A stretch of 54,582 nt of DNA, from the NCBI RefSeq assembly GCF_000974445.1, contig NZ_BBOJ01000040.1, positions 1-54,582 on the forward strand, in the 5' to 3' direction. Source of the stretch: Lentzea aerocolonigenes. Lineage in GTDB: Bacteria > Actinomycetota > Actinomycetes > Mycobacteriales > Pseudonocardiaceae. A program made the position numbers and the translations under genes. Of the stretch, positions 32,482-39,817 are shown in pieces (position 1 is the stretch's first letter; the number at the start of each line of letters is the position of its first letter). The notes under the pieces are model-generated. The model was not told the origin of the DNA. It worked only from the letters and a program-made list of their open reading frames with translations, and did not search any database.

Positions 32482-33654
32482 ATGAGCGTGGAGATCACCG
32501 CGGGCCCTCCCGACACGACTTCACCGGAAATTGCGGACGCTGTCGGGGCGGCGGAGCGGGTACTGACCAGGCGACTGGGCGCACAGGTGCGCCTCGCGGA
32601 CCCCGAGGCTCTCGGGGGTACCGGTCGTTCCGTCGTCATTCGCGTGAGAGTCGCTTCCTCGCCGTTCTCCATGCCCCGCACGCTCGTGGTGAAGCGCTAT
32701 CCGGCTGGTTCCGGCGATCGCGACCCGTGGGCGCACGAGGCGGTCAGCCACCAGCTGTTGACGGCGCTTCCGGCAGAAGAGCGCGCTACGCCAGAGCTTT
32801 TCGCGCACGACGCGACGTCGCGTCTGGTCGTGCTGGAAGACCTGGGCCGTGCGCCGCGTCTGTCCGAGAAGCTGCATGCGAAAGACGCGCGCGCCGCGGA
32901 ACGTGGTCTGCTGTCGTGGGCTCACGCCATGGGACGCCTGCACGCCACGACGGCGGGCCGTGACGCGGACTTCGACGCGTTGATGCGCCGAGCAGGTGCG
33001 CAGTGCTGCCAGGACCCGATCGCGGTCGACGTGCACGCGGCCATCGCGGGGTTACCGGCGCTGCTCGAGTCCACGTTGGCCGTTGAGACCTCTCCGCACG
33101 CCATCGAGTTCGCCGCCGAGGCCGCACGGGCGTTCAGCACCTCGCGGCGGCGTGCGTTCAGCCCGTCGACGTCCTGTCCGGACAACCACCTGGTCACCTC
33201 GCGCGGTGTCCGGTTCGTCGACTTCGAGGCCGGCTGCGTCCGCGACATCGTGTTCGACGCCGCGGCCCTGCGCGTGCCGTTCCCGTCGTGCTGGTGCGGC
33301 TGGGGCCTGCCGCCGGGCATGTCCGAGGCCATGGTCGCCGCGTGGCGGGCCGAGGTCGGGGCGGTGTGGCCCGAGATGGACGACGACACGGTGCTCTTAC
33401 CGCGTCTGCTGGAAGCGCAGCTGCTTTGGGTGTGGCTCGCGACGTGGCGCGCGTTGTCCAAGCCGATGCCGAGCGTCGTCAACGCACCACCGCGCAGCGT
33501 CGTGCTGGCGGGCCGGTGGGTGCGGCTGCGGTCCGACGCGCTGATCCTCGGCGAGAAGACGGTCGCCTCCCACGCCGACGCGGTGGTCGGCGCACTGGTC
33601 GACCACTACGGCGCCGAGGTGCTCGAACTCCCGCTTTACCCAGCATTTCGCTGA
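32482..33654 (+). CDS. APH/kinase-fold protein with degenerate catalytic loop
   Basis: A 390-residue aminoglycoside-phosphotransferase-like fold: TLVVKRYPAG (ATP-binding Lys), LVVLEDLG hinge, then a catalytic-loop position reading SPSTSCPDNH, and FVDFEAGC for the metal-binding DFG-like Asp. By alignment the HxD or PGD catalytic Asp (five residues before the loop Asn) is Thr. The Asn and DFE remain. Related actinobacterial proteins, as I remember them, keep Asp there. It may be a pseudokinase or a nucleotide-binding protein. Two TTA codons occur at 33052 and 33397. ATG/GTG choice: ATG 32482 follows GGAGGGG. Confidence 0.75.
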   Translation: MSVEITAGPPDTTSPEIADAVGAAERVLTRRLGAQVRLADPEALGGTGRSVVIRVRVASSPFSMPRTLVVKRYPAGSGDRDPWAHEAVSHQLLTALPAEERATPELFAHDATSRLVVLEDLGRAPRLSEKLHAKDARAAERGLLSWAHAMGRLHATTAGRDADFDALMRRAGAQCCQDPIAVDVHAAIAGLPALLESTLAVETSPHAIEFAAEAARAFSTSRRRAFSPSTSCPDNHLVTSRGVRFVDFEAGCVRDIVFDAAALRVPFPSCWCGWGLPPGMSEAMVAAWRAEVGAVWPEMDDDTVLLPRLLEAQLLWVWLATWRALSKPMPSVVNAPPRSVVLAGRWVRLRSDALILGEKTVASHADAVVGALVDHYGAEVLELPLYPAFR

Positions 33655-33692
33655 ACCGTTCCCGCACGGTCATTCCAGGATCACCGGGCAAG

Positions 33693-34547
33693 ATGATCCT
33701 GAGTCGCGTGCTGGTGTTACTCGGTGACTCGACAGCGGTGGGGATCGGCGACCTCGTTCCCGGCGGCTGGCGCGGCTTCGGCCCGCTGCTCTCGTCCGCG
33801 TTCGAGGACAACGGCTACCGCAACTACGCCGTCTCCGGTGCCCGCCTCGCCGACGTCAGGCGCACCCAGCTGCCGCAGGCGCTGCGCGACGAGCCCCGCG
33901 CCGCCGTCGTCATCGCCGGTGTGAACGACACGCTGCGGTCGGACTTCTCCGTGCGGCGGATGCACGAGGACCTCGACCACATCTGCCGCGCGCTGACGGC
34001 CGCGGGCGCTTCCGTGGTCACCGTGCGGTTCCACGACCAGGGCCGCGTGTTCAAGCTGCCGGGCCGGTTGCGGCGGGTGCTCAAGGAGCGGATCGACGAG
34101 TTCAACCGCGTGATCGACGTCGTCGTCGCGCGGCACGGCGTGCGGTGCGTGGACCTGCACACGTTGCCCGGCGCGTACGAGCTGCAGACGTGGGCGGTCG
34201 ACCGGCTGCACCCGTCCGAGCGCGGCCACCGGATGCTGGCGCGGGCGTTCGCGTCCGAGCTGCGCGCCCTCGGGCACCGGGTCGGCGACGTGAGCCTGGA
34301 GTGTTCCGGCGGGCGCGAGCTGACCGTGTGGCACCACGTCGCGTGGTTGCTTCTCAAGGGGATTCCGTGGCTGTGGCGGCGCGGGGCGGACCTGATCCCG
34401 CTGCTGTGGGAGGCGTCATCCGACGCGCAGCGAGACGGTGAACGTGGTCTCGCCTGGGACGCTCTGCACGGACACCTCGCCGTCGTGCGCGCCGACGACG
34501 GCGGCCACGATGGACAGCCCCAGCCCCGTGCTGCCGGCGGCGCGTGA
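33693..34547 (+). CDS. SGNH/GDSL hydrolase
   Basis: A 284-residue esterase-type hydrolase with SGNH blocks: block I VLLGDSTAVGIG (nucleophile Ser), block III VVIAGVNDTLR (Gly/Asn), and block V DRLHPSERGH (Asp and His). The start ATG 33693 is followed by the block I strand; GTG 33708 is an alternative. A TTA codon is at 33717. The last 132 bases (about 44 residues, low-complexity) overlap the 3' end of the sensor kinase gene on the opposite strand. The tail is probably not part of the conserved fold. Substrate unknown. Confidence 0.85.
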   Translation: MILSRVLVLLGDSTAVGIGDLVPGGWRGFGPLLSSAFEDNGYRNYAVSGARLADVRRTQLPQALRDEPRAAVVIAGVNDTLRSDFSVRRMHEDLDHICRALTAAGASVVTVRFHDQGRVFKLPGRLRRVLKERIDEFNRVIDVVVARHGVRCVDLHTLPGAYELQTWAVDRLHPSERGHRMLARAFASELRALGHRVGDVSLECSGGRELTVWHHVAWLLLKGIPWLWRRGADLIPLLWEASSDAQRDGERGLAWDALHGHLAVVRADDGGHDGQPQPRAAGGA

Positions 34548-35759
34548 CCGCGAGCTGTCGCCGCGGGCGAACCGTTCGAAGACCTCCAGACCCTCCGGAA
34601 TGCCCGGCCCGTCGTCGGTGACGGTGAGGTCGATCCGTCCGTTGTGGACGGTCAGGCCGGTGGTGACCGTCGTGCCGGGCGGGGTGTGCGTGCGGGCGTT
34701 CGACAGCAGGTTGCCGAGAACCTGGTGCAGCCGCTGGACATCGCCCTGGATCGTGACGGGGTCGGGCGGCACCGCGATCTTCCAGCTGTGGCCCGGTGCG
34801 GAGATCCGCGCGTCGCCGACCACGTCCAGCACGAGCTTCGTCAGGTCGACCTCCTCGCGTTCCAACGGGCGGCCGTCGTCGAGGCGGGCCAGCAGCAGCA
34901 TGTCCTCGACCAGCGACGTCATCCGCACGGCCTCGGACTCGACGCGGCTCATGGCGTGCGCGATCTGCGGGCTCACGTCCTCCTCGGAGCGGCGGGTCAG
35001 CTCGGCGTAACCGCGGATGGCGGCGAGCGGCGTGCGCAGCTCGTGGGAGGCGTCCGCGACGAACCGGCGGACGCGGGTTTCGCTGTCGTGCCTGGCTTTC
35101 AGCGCGTCACCGACGTGGCCGAGCATGCGGTTGAACGCCAGCCCGACCTTGCCGACCTCCGTGTCGGGATCGGTGTCCGGCACGCGTTCGGCGAGCGCGA
35201 CGTCACCTTGGTGCAGCGGCAGTTCGGAGACGCGGGTCGCGGTATCGGCCACGCGGTCGAGCGGCACGAGGCTGCGGCGGATGATCCTGCGGCCGACCAG
35301 GGCCGCCGCCGCCACGCCCGCCGCGGTGAGGGCGACCATGAGCCAGATCATCTGCCACACGACCTCGTCGACCGGGCCGGACGGCAGGCCCTTGATCCGC
35401 GACTGGTCCACGTTGACGCGGAAGTAGCCCTCGGCGCCCATGTCGACGGAGTGGGCACCGGGGCTGAGCCCGGTCAGCGCCGCGGTCTCCTGGGCGTTCA
35501 TCACGCGCATCTTCTTGCGCGGCAGCTCGATGGTGCCCTTGACCTCCCCGTCGACGATCACCGCGTTGATCCCCGGTGCGCGCGCTCCCACCGGGGGCTG
35601 CACCAGGTCCTCGATCTGGCGGTCCAGGTCCTTGGTGAGGAACTCGTGCAGCGCGAACACCGCGACGACACCGGTGACGACCGTGAGCACCACCAGGACG
35701 GCGATCTGCCCGGCGATCAGCCTGGACCGCAGCGTCTTAGGACGAAGGCTTGAGGACAT
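34416..35759 (-). CDS. Sensor histidine kinase
   Basis: A 447-residue two-component sensor. N-terminal helix (residues about 16-38), an extracytoplasmic region of about 100 residues, second helix (about 138-160), HAMP linker, DHp domain with SHELRTPLAAIRGYAE (phosphorylated His), and a HATPase domain with N box (QVLGNLLSNARTH), G1 (DDGPGIP) and G2 (GSTGLGLSIV). Paired with the response regulator, whose end it overlaps by 23 bases. It resembles MtrB/PrrB/TcrY-type OmpR-partner kinases; the stimulus is unknown. Confidence 0.94.
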   Translation of the reverse strand: MSSSLRPKTLRSRLIAGQIAVLVVLTVVTGVVAVFALHEFLTKDLDRQIEDLVQPPVGARAPGINAVIVDGEVKGTIELPRKKMRVMNAQETAALTGLSPGAHSVDMGAEGYFRVNVDQSRIKGLPSGPVDEVVWQMIWLMVALTAAGVAAAALVGRRIIRRSLVPLDRVADTATRVSELPLHQGDVALAERVPDTDPDTEVGKVGLAFNRMLGHVGDALKARHDSETRVRRFVADASHELRTPLAAIRGYAELTRRSEEDVSPQIAHAMSRVESEAVRMTSLVEDMLLLARLDDGRPLEREEVDLTKLVLDVVGDARISAPGHSWKIAVPPDPVTIQGDVQRLHQVLGNLLSNARTHTPPGTTVTTGLTVHNGRIDLTVTDDGPGIPEGLEVFERFARGDSSRSRAAGSTGLGLSIVAAVVGAHDGEVSVQSVPGETTFTVSLRVG

Positions 35760-36453
35760 AGCCCGCGCCCCGCATCGTGTGGATCATCGGTGCGCGCCCG
35801 GCGTCGATCTTCTTGCGCAGGTAGGAGATGTAGAGCTCGACGATGTTCGCCTGCCCGCCGAAGTCGTAGCTCCACACCCGGTCGAGGATCTGCGCCTTGC
35901 TCAGCACGCGCCGCGGGTTGCTCATCAGGTACCGCAACAGCTCGAACTCCGTCGCGGTCAACGAGATCTGCTCACCACCACGCGTCACCTCGCGCGTGTC
36001 CTCGTTCAGGGCGAGATCGCCGACCACGAGCCGTGCGCCCGCATCCTCCTCCGTGACACCCGTGCGCCGCATGAGTGCACGCAACCGCAGCACGACCTCT
36101 TCGAGAGAGAACGGCTTCGTCACGTAGTCGTCGCCGCCCGCGGTGAGGCCCGCGATGCGGTCCTCCACGGCGTCGCGCGCGGTCAGGAACAGCACCGGCA
36201 GGTTCGGCTGCTCCGCCCGCATGCGCCGCAGCACCTCGAAACCGTCGAAGTCCGGCAGCATCACGTCCAGCACGACCGCGTCCGGGCGGAACTCCCGTGC
36301 GGTCGTGACGGCCGTGGAGCCGTCCAAGGCGGTGCGGACGTCCCACTTCTCCATGCGCAGCGCCATCGTCATCAGCTCGGCCAGAGTGGACTCGTCGTCC
36401 ACCACGAGCACCCTCACCGGTTGCCCGTCAGGCCTGCGGAGCTCGGATTTCAT
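35737..36453 (-). CDS. OmpR/PhoB-family response regulator
   Basis: A 238-residue regulator: receiver domain with VLVVDDES, phospho-acceptor Asp in VVLDVMLPD, LTARDAV and the conserved Lys in DYVTKPF, then a winged-helix output domain (LTATEFELLRYLM, VWSYDFGGQANIVELYISYLRKKID). Start is uncertain: ATG 36453, 36462 and 36471 and GTG 36513 are in frame. A GGAGG at plus-strand 36465-36469 best serves ATG 36453 (11-base spacer). The kinase gene follows with overlap. The 99-base gap to the divergent nucleotidase gene is likely to hold both promoters. Confidence 0.93.
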   Translation of the reverse strand: MKSELRRPDGQPVRVLVVDDESTLAELMTMALRMEKWDVRTALDGSTAVTTAREFRPDAVVLDVMLPDFDGFEVLRRMRAEQPNLPVLFLTARDAVEDRIAGLTAGGDDYVTKPFSLEEVVLRLRALMRRTGVTEEDAGARLVVGDLALNEDTREVTRGGEQISLTATEFELLRYLMSNPRRVLSKAQILDRVWSYDFGGQANIVELYISYLRKKIDAGRAPMIHTMRGAGYVLKPSS

Positions 36454-36552
36454 CGTGCGCATGGCCTCCATGGTCGCTGGCGATCCTGTGTACCACCTGT
36501 GAGACCCGTCCACCGTTCGGGCGATTGGCGGTTACGTCAATTGTGAGGAGCT

Positions 36553-38268
36553 ATGTTCGGTTTGAGGCCCGACGAGTTGACGGAGGTGAGCGGCCTGCGC
36601 ACGTTCACGCTGACCGTCATGGGGTCCACCGACCTGCACGGCAACCTGTTCAACTGGGACTACTACCTCGACCGCGAGTTCGACGACTTCGCGCACAACG
36701 ACGTCGGGCTCGCGAAGATCTCGACGCTGGTCTCGCAGGTGCGTGCGGACGTGGGGCGCCACAGGACGTTGTTGCTCGACGCCGGTGACACCATCCAGGG
36801 CACACCGCTCGCGTACTACTACGCGAAGGTCGAGCCCATCACGCGCACGCACGTGCACCCGATGGCGGCCGCGATGAACGCCATCGGCTACACCGCCGCG
36901 GCGCTGGGCAACCACGAGTTCAACTACGGGTTGCAGGTGCTGCGGACGTTCGAGCGGCAGCTGGAGTTCCCGCTGCTCGCGGCCAACGCCCTGGACGTGA
37001 CCACCGGGCAGCCCGCGTTCCCGCCGTACGTGATCAAGACGGTGTGGCGCACGGGCGGCCCGCCGTTGCGGGTGGGGATCCTCGGGCTGACGAACCCCGG
37101 CATCGCGGTGTGGGACCGCGCCCACGTCGAGGGCGTGCTGACGTTTCCCGGTCTGGTGGAGCAGGCACTGCACTGGGTGCCGGAGGTGCGGTCGAAGTCC
37201 GACCTCGTGGTGATCGCGGCGCACTCCGGCGCGGACCTCTCGTCGTCGCTGGGCGACCAGGTGCCGTTCCCGGAGAACTGCGCCGAGCTGGTGGCCGAGA
37301 CGGTGCCGGGGGTCGACGCGGTGCTGGTCGGGCACGCGCACGTGGAGATCCCGCAGCGGTTCGTGACGAACAAGGTCACCGGGCGGCCGGTGCTGCTGAC
37401 CGAGCCGTTGTTCTGGGGCAAGCGGCTGTCGCTGATGGAGTTCGACCTGCGCTACGACCAGCGCTGGGAGCTGGTGGCGTCGCGCTCCGAGGTGCTGTCG
37501 TCGGCGTCGGTGGAGGAGGACCCGCGGATCGTGCGGCTGCTGCGGCACGACCACGCGAAGGTCGTGGACTACGTCAACGCGCGGATCGGCACGTGCGCCG
37601 GGGCGATGTCGGCGTCGCGCTCGCGGTTCGAGGACACGCCGGCGCTGCGGTTCATCAACCACGTGCAGGCGCTGGAGATCGCCAAGTCGACGTCGTTGCC
37701 CGTGGTGTCGTTGTGCGCGCCCTTCAACCGGGCGGCGGCGATCCCGGCGGGGGAGGTGTCCATCAGGGACGTCGCGGGGCTCTACATCTTCGACAACACC
37801 CTGGTGGGTGTGCGGCTGACCGGCGCGCAGCTGCGCGACTTCCTGGAGGAGTCGGCGCGGTACTTCCGGCAGGTGTCCGGGCCAGGGCCGTTCTCGGCGG
37901 CGGAGGTGTCCGCGGACGTGCCGGACTACAACTTCGACATCGCCTACGGCCTGACCGCGCCGCTGACCTACTCCATCGACATCGCGCAGCCGGTCGGCTC
38001 GCGGATCACCGGTTTGAAGTTCGGCGGTGAGCCCGTCGGGGACTCGTTCGAGTTCGCGGTGGCCGTGAACAACTACCGGCAGGCGGGCGGCGGCGACTTC
38101 CCGCACATCGCGTCCGCGCCCGTGCTGCACAACCAGCAGCAGGAGATCCGCCAGCTGCTGATCGACTGGGTCAAGGCGGCGGGCGTGCTGAACCCGGCCG
38201 ACTTCACCGGGTCGGACTGGCGCCTCGTGGCCGCGGGCTCGACCGTCGAGGTAACCCCGAACGGGTGA
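36553..38268 (+). CDS. 5'-nucleotidase/metallophosphatase family protein
   Basis: A 571-residue two-domain UshA-like enzyme. The N-terminal calcineurin-like domain carries metal ligands in STDLHGNLF, LLLDAGDTIQG, ALGNHEFNYG, VIAAHSG and LVGHAHVEIP. The C-terminal 5'-nucleotidase domain has FDNTLVGVRLTGAQL and VAVNNYRQAGGGDF. No signal peptide or lipobox is visible, so it is probably cytoplasmic, unlike most UshA proteins. Expected to hydrolyse nucleotides or related phosphoesters. GAGGAG at 36543-36548 supports ATG 36553. Confidence 0.9.
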   Translation: MFGLRPDELTEVSGLRTFTLTVMGSTDLHGNLFNWDYYLDREFDDFAHNDVGLAKISTLVSQVRADVGRHRTLLLDAGDTIQGTPLAYYYAKVEPITRTHVHPMAAAMNAIGYTAAALGNHEFNYGLQVLRTFERQLEFPLLAANALDVTTGQPAFPPYVIKTVWRTGGPPLRVGILGLTNPGIAVWDRAHVEGVLTFPGLVEQALHWVPEVRSKSDLVVIAAHSGADLSSSLGDQVPFPENCAELVAETVPGVDAVLVGHAHVEIPQRFVTNKVTGRPVLLTEPLFWGKRLSLMEFDLRYDQRWELVASRSEVLSSASVEEDPRIVRLLRHDHAKVVDYVNARIGTCAGAMSASRSRFEDTPALRFINHVQALEIAKSTSLPVVSLCAPFNRAAAIPAGEVSIRDVAGLYIFDNTLVGVRLTGAQLRDFLEESARYFRQVSGPGPFSAAEVSADVPDYNFDIAYGLTAPLTYSIDIAQPVGSRITGLKFGGEPVGDSFEFAVAVNNYRQAGGGDFPHIASAPVLHNQQQEIRQLLIDWVKAAGVLNPADFTGSDWRLVAAGSTVEVTPNG

Positions 38269-38342
38269 ATTCGGGCGTGTTGTCCAGGGTCTTCTGCTCC
38301 AGGTGGTGGCATGGAGTCGCCCGGATGAGATAGGTCAGGCGC

Positions 38343-38801
38343 GTGCAGTTGCTGCAACGCGTCTTCGTCGGCGCCCTCGTCGTGCCGGCGTTGCTCGCCA
38401 CGGCGGGCCTCGCGGCCCATCCCGCGCCCGACGTGACGCCCGGCCACCTGGTGATCGCGGTGCGCTCGGCGGAGATCGTGCTGGCCGGCACCGCGGGAAC
38501 GGCGGGCGAGCGCCAGGAGGTCGTGGACGCCGTGCGCGCGCTGACCGCGGCCCACCGGATCACCGACATGATCACCCCCGACGAGGGTGAACGCATGCCC
38601 GTCCCGCCGGACGTGGCCGCCGCACTGCTCGAGGCGGTGCTGGACCAGGGCGTCACCGACTTCACCGGCGTGGTCCACAAAGGACACCTGACCGCCTCGG
38701 CGCGCGTGGCGGACCCCGAACGCGCGGGCTCGCTGAGCGACGCCCTGCGCGCCGCCGCCCCGGGCCTGCGCGTCGACGAGGACTTCACGACTACGGGCTA
38801 G
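38343..38801 (+). CDS. BON-like exported/anchored protein (ArfA N-terminal-like, no OmpA domain)
   Basis: A 152-residue protein with an N-terminal hydrophobic helix (residues about 7-25) and two BON-like halves (LVIAVRSAEIVLAGTAGTAG, then TDFTGVVHKGHLTASARV). The pattern recalls the BON-type domain of mycobacterial ArfA/OmpATb, but the C-terminal OmpA peptidoglycan-binding domain is missing. The following sunset-domain gene is ArfC-like, which supports this reading. Assignment is tentative. GTG 38343 is the start; the next gene begins 10 bases after the stop. Confidence 0.5.
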   Translation: MQLLQRVFVGALVVPALLATAGLAAHPAPDVTPGHLVIAVRSAEIVLAGTAGTAGERQEVVDAVRALTAAHRITDMITPDEGERMPVPPDVAAALLEAVLDQGVTDFTGVVHKGHLTASARVADPERAGSLSDALRAAAPGLRVDEDFTTTG

Positions 38802-38811
38802 GAGCTGTTCG

Positions 38812-39120
38812 GTGTTCGGGTTCTTCTTCCAGATGTTCCTGCTGTGCGCGGGCGCGTTCCTGGCCGGCGTGCTGCTGACGTGGCTGACGATGAGGCCGCG
38901 GGACACCTCCCCCGAGGCGCCGCTGTCGATCATGGAGGAGCCGGTCGCGGCCGTGCCCACGATCAAGGCGAACTCGCGGACGATGATGTACCACACGCCG
39001 GAGTCGCCGTACTACAAGCGGATGAAGGGCGACGCGTTCTTCCACTCGCCGGAGGACGCGCGGAGGGCGGGCTACACGATGTGGACGCCGCGGCCGCGGG
39101 TGCCGGTGTCGTCGTCGTAA
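38812..39120 (+). CDS. Sunset-domain (ArfC-like) membrane protein
   Basis: A 102-residue protein: one N-terminal transmembrane helix (residues about 4-26), an acidic linker, and a C-terminal sunset domain with IKANSRTMMYHTPESPYY and the SPEDARRAGY end. In mycobacteria a related protein (ArfC) is encoded with the channel protein ArfA. GTG 38812 follows AGGAG at 38800-38804 with a seven-base spacer. Co-transcribed with the BON-like gene and probably with mug, which starts 10 bases later. Confidence 0.75.
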   Translation: MFGFFFQMFLLCAGAFLAGVLLTWLTMRPRDTSPEAPLSIMEEPVAAVPTIKANSRTMMYHTPESPYYKRMKGDAFFHSPEDARRAGYTMWTPRPRVPVSSS

Positions 39121-39129
39121 GCTCGGCCC

Positions 39130-39624
39130 GTGATTGCCGACGTGATCAAGCCCGGCCTCGACGTGCTCTTCTGCGGCATCAACCCCGGCCTCGTGTCGGA
39201 GGCGACCGGGCACCACTTCGCGCGGCCGGGAAACCGGTTCTGGCCCGCGCTGCATTTGTCCGGTTTCACCCCCAGGCGGTTCGCGCCCGCCGAACAGGAA
39301 GGCCTGCTCGAACTGGGGCTCGGCATCACCAACGTCGTCGCGCGGCCGAGTGCCAAGGCCGACGAATTAACAATTGACGAACTGAAAGCGGGCGGGGTCG
39401 AGCTCGCCGAAAAAGTCGAGCGGTATTCGCCTGGAGTTCTGGCGGTGCTGGGCGTGACGGTGTACCGGGCCGCCTTCGGGCGCAAGAAGGCGCAGGTCGG
39501 GCCGCAGCAGGACACGGTAGGTGGGGCTCGGGTGTGGTTGTTGCCCAATCCGAGCGGGTTGAACGCGCACTGGCAGCTGCCCGCGCTGGCCGAGGAGTTC
39601 GCGAGGCTCAAAGCGAGCCTGTAG
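39130..39624 (+). CDS. mug: G/U mismatch-specific DNA glycosylase
   Basis: A 164-residue uracil-DNA glycosylase-fold protein of the Mug/TDG family: active-site FCGINPGL near residues 14-21 with the catalytic Asn, GNRFWPAL, and the intercalation-type motif NPSGLNAHW near the C-terminus. It removes uracil and ethenocytosine from mismatches. GTG 39130 has no good ribosome site. A single TTA codon at 39367 is notable in such a GC-rich gene. A small hairpin (39651-39667) follows the stop. Confidence 0.9.
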   Translation: MIADVIKPGLDVLFCGINPGLVSEATGHHFARPGNRFWPALHLSGFTPRRFAPAEQEGLLELGLGITNVVARPSAKADELTIDELKAGGVELAEKVERYSPGVLAVLGVTVYRAAFGRKKAQVGPQQDTVGGARVWLLPNPSGLNAHWQLPALAEEFARLKASL

Positions 39625-39650
39625 AAATCGCAACAAAGGTTCACATTCAT

Positions 39651-39667
39651 GCCCACTGAAAGTGGGC
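39651..39667 (+). terminator. Small hairpin after mug
   Basis: GCCCACT-GAA-AGTGGGC is a perfect 7-bp stem 26 bases after the mug stop, with no T tract. A weak or factor-dependent terminator is possible. The 193-base gap to the AfsR-type gene otherwise holds only its upstream region. Confidence 0.35.
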
Positions 39668-39817
39668 TGGACGGAGTGTTCTCTGGTCTGGTTGCATCCA
39701 GCTCTGCGTCCATTCGAGTGGCCCTCACCCCAAAGCGGAACCGGGTACGCCGGGCTGCGTCAGTATTTGGCAATACCGCGCAGAACTTGGTGAATCATCA
39801 ACACTGGTGGGGGCGCA

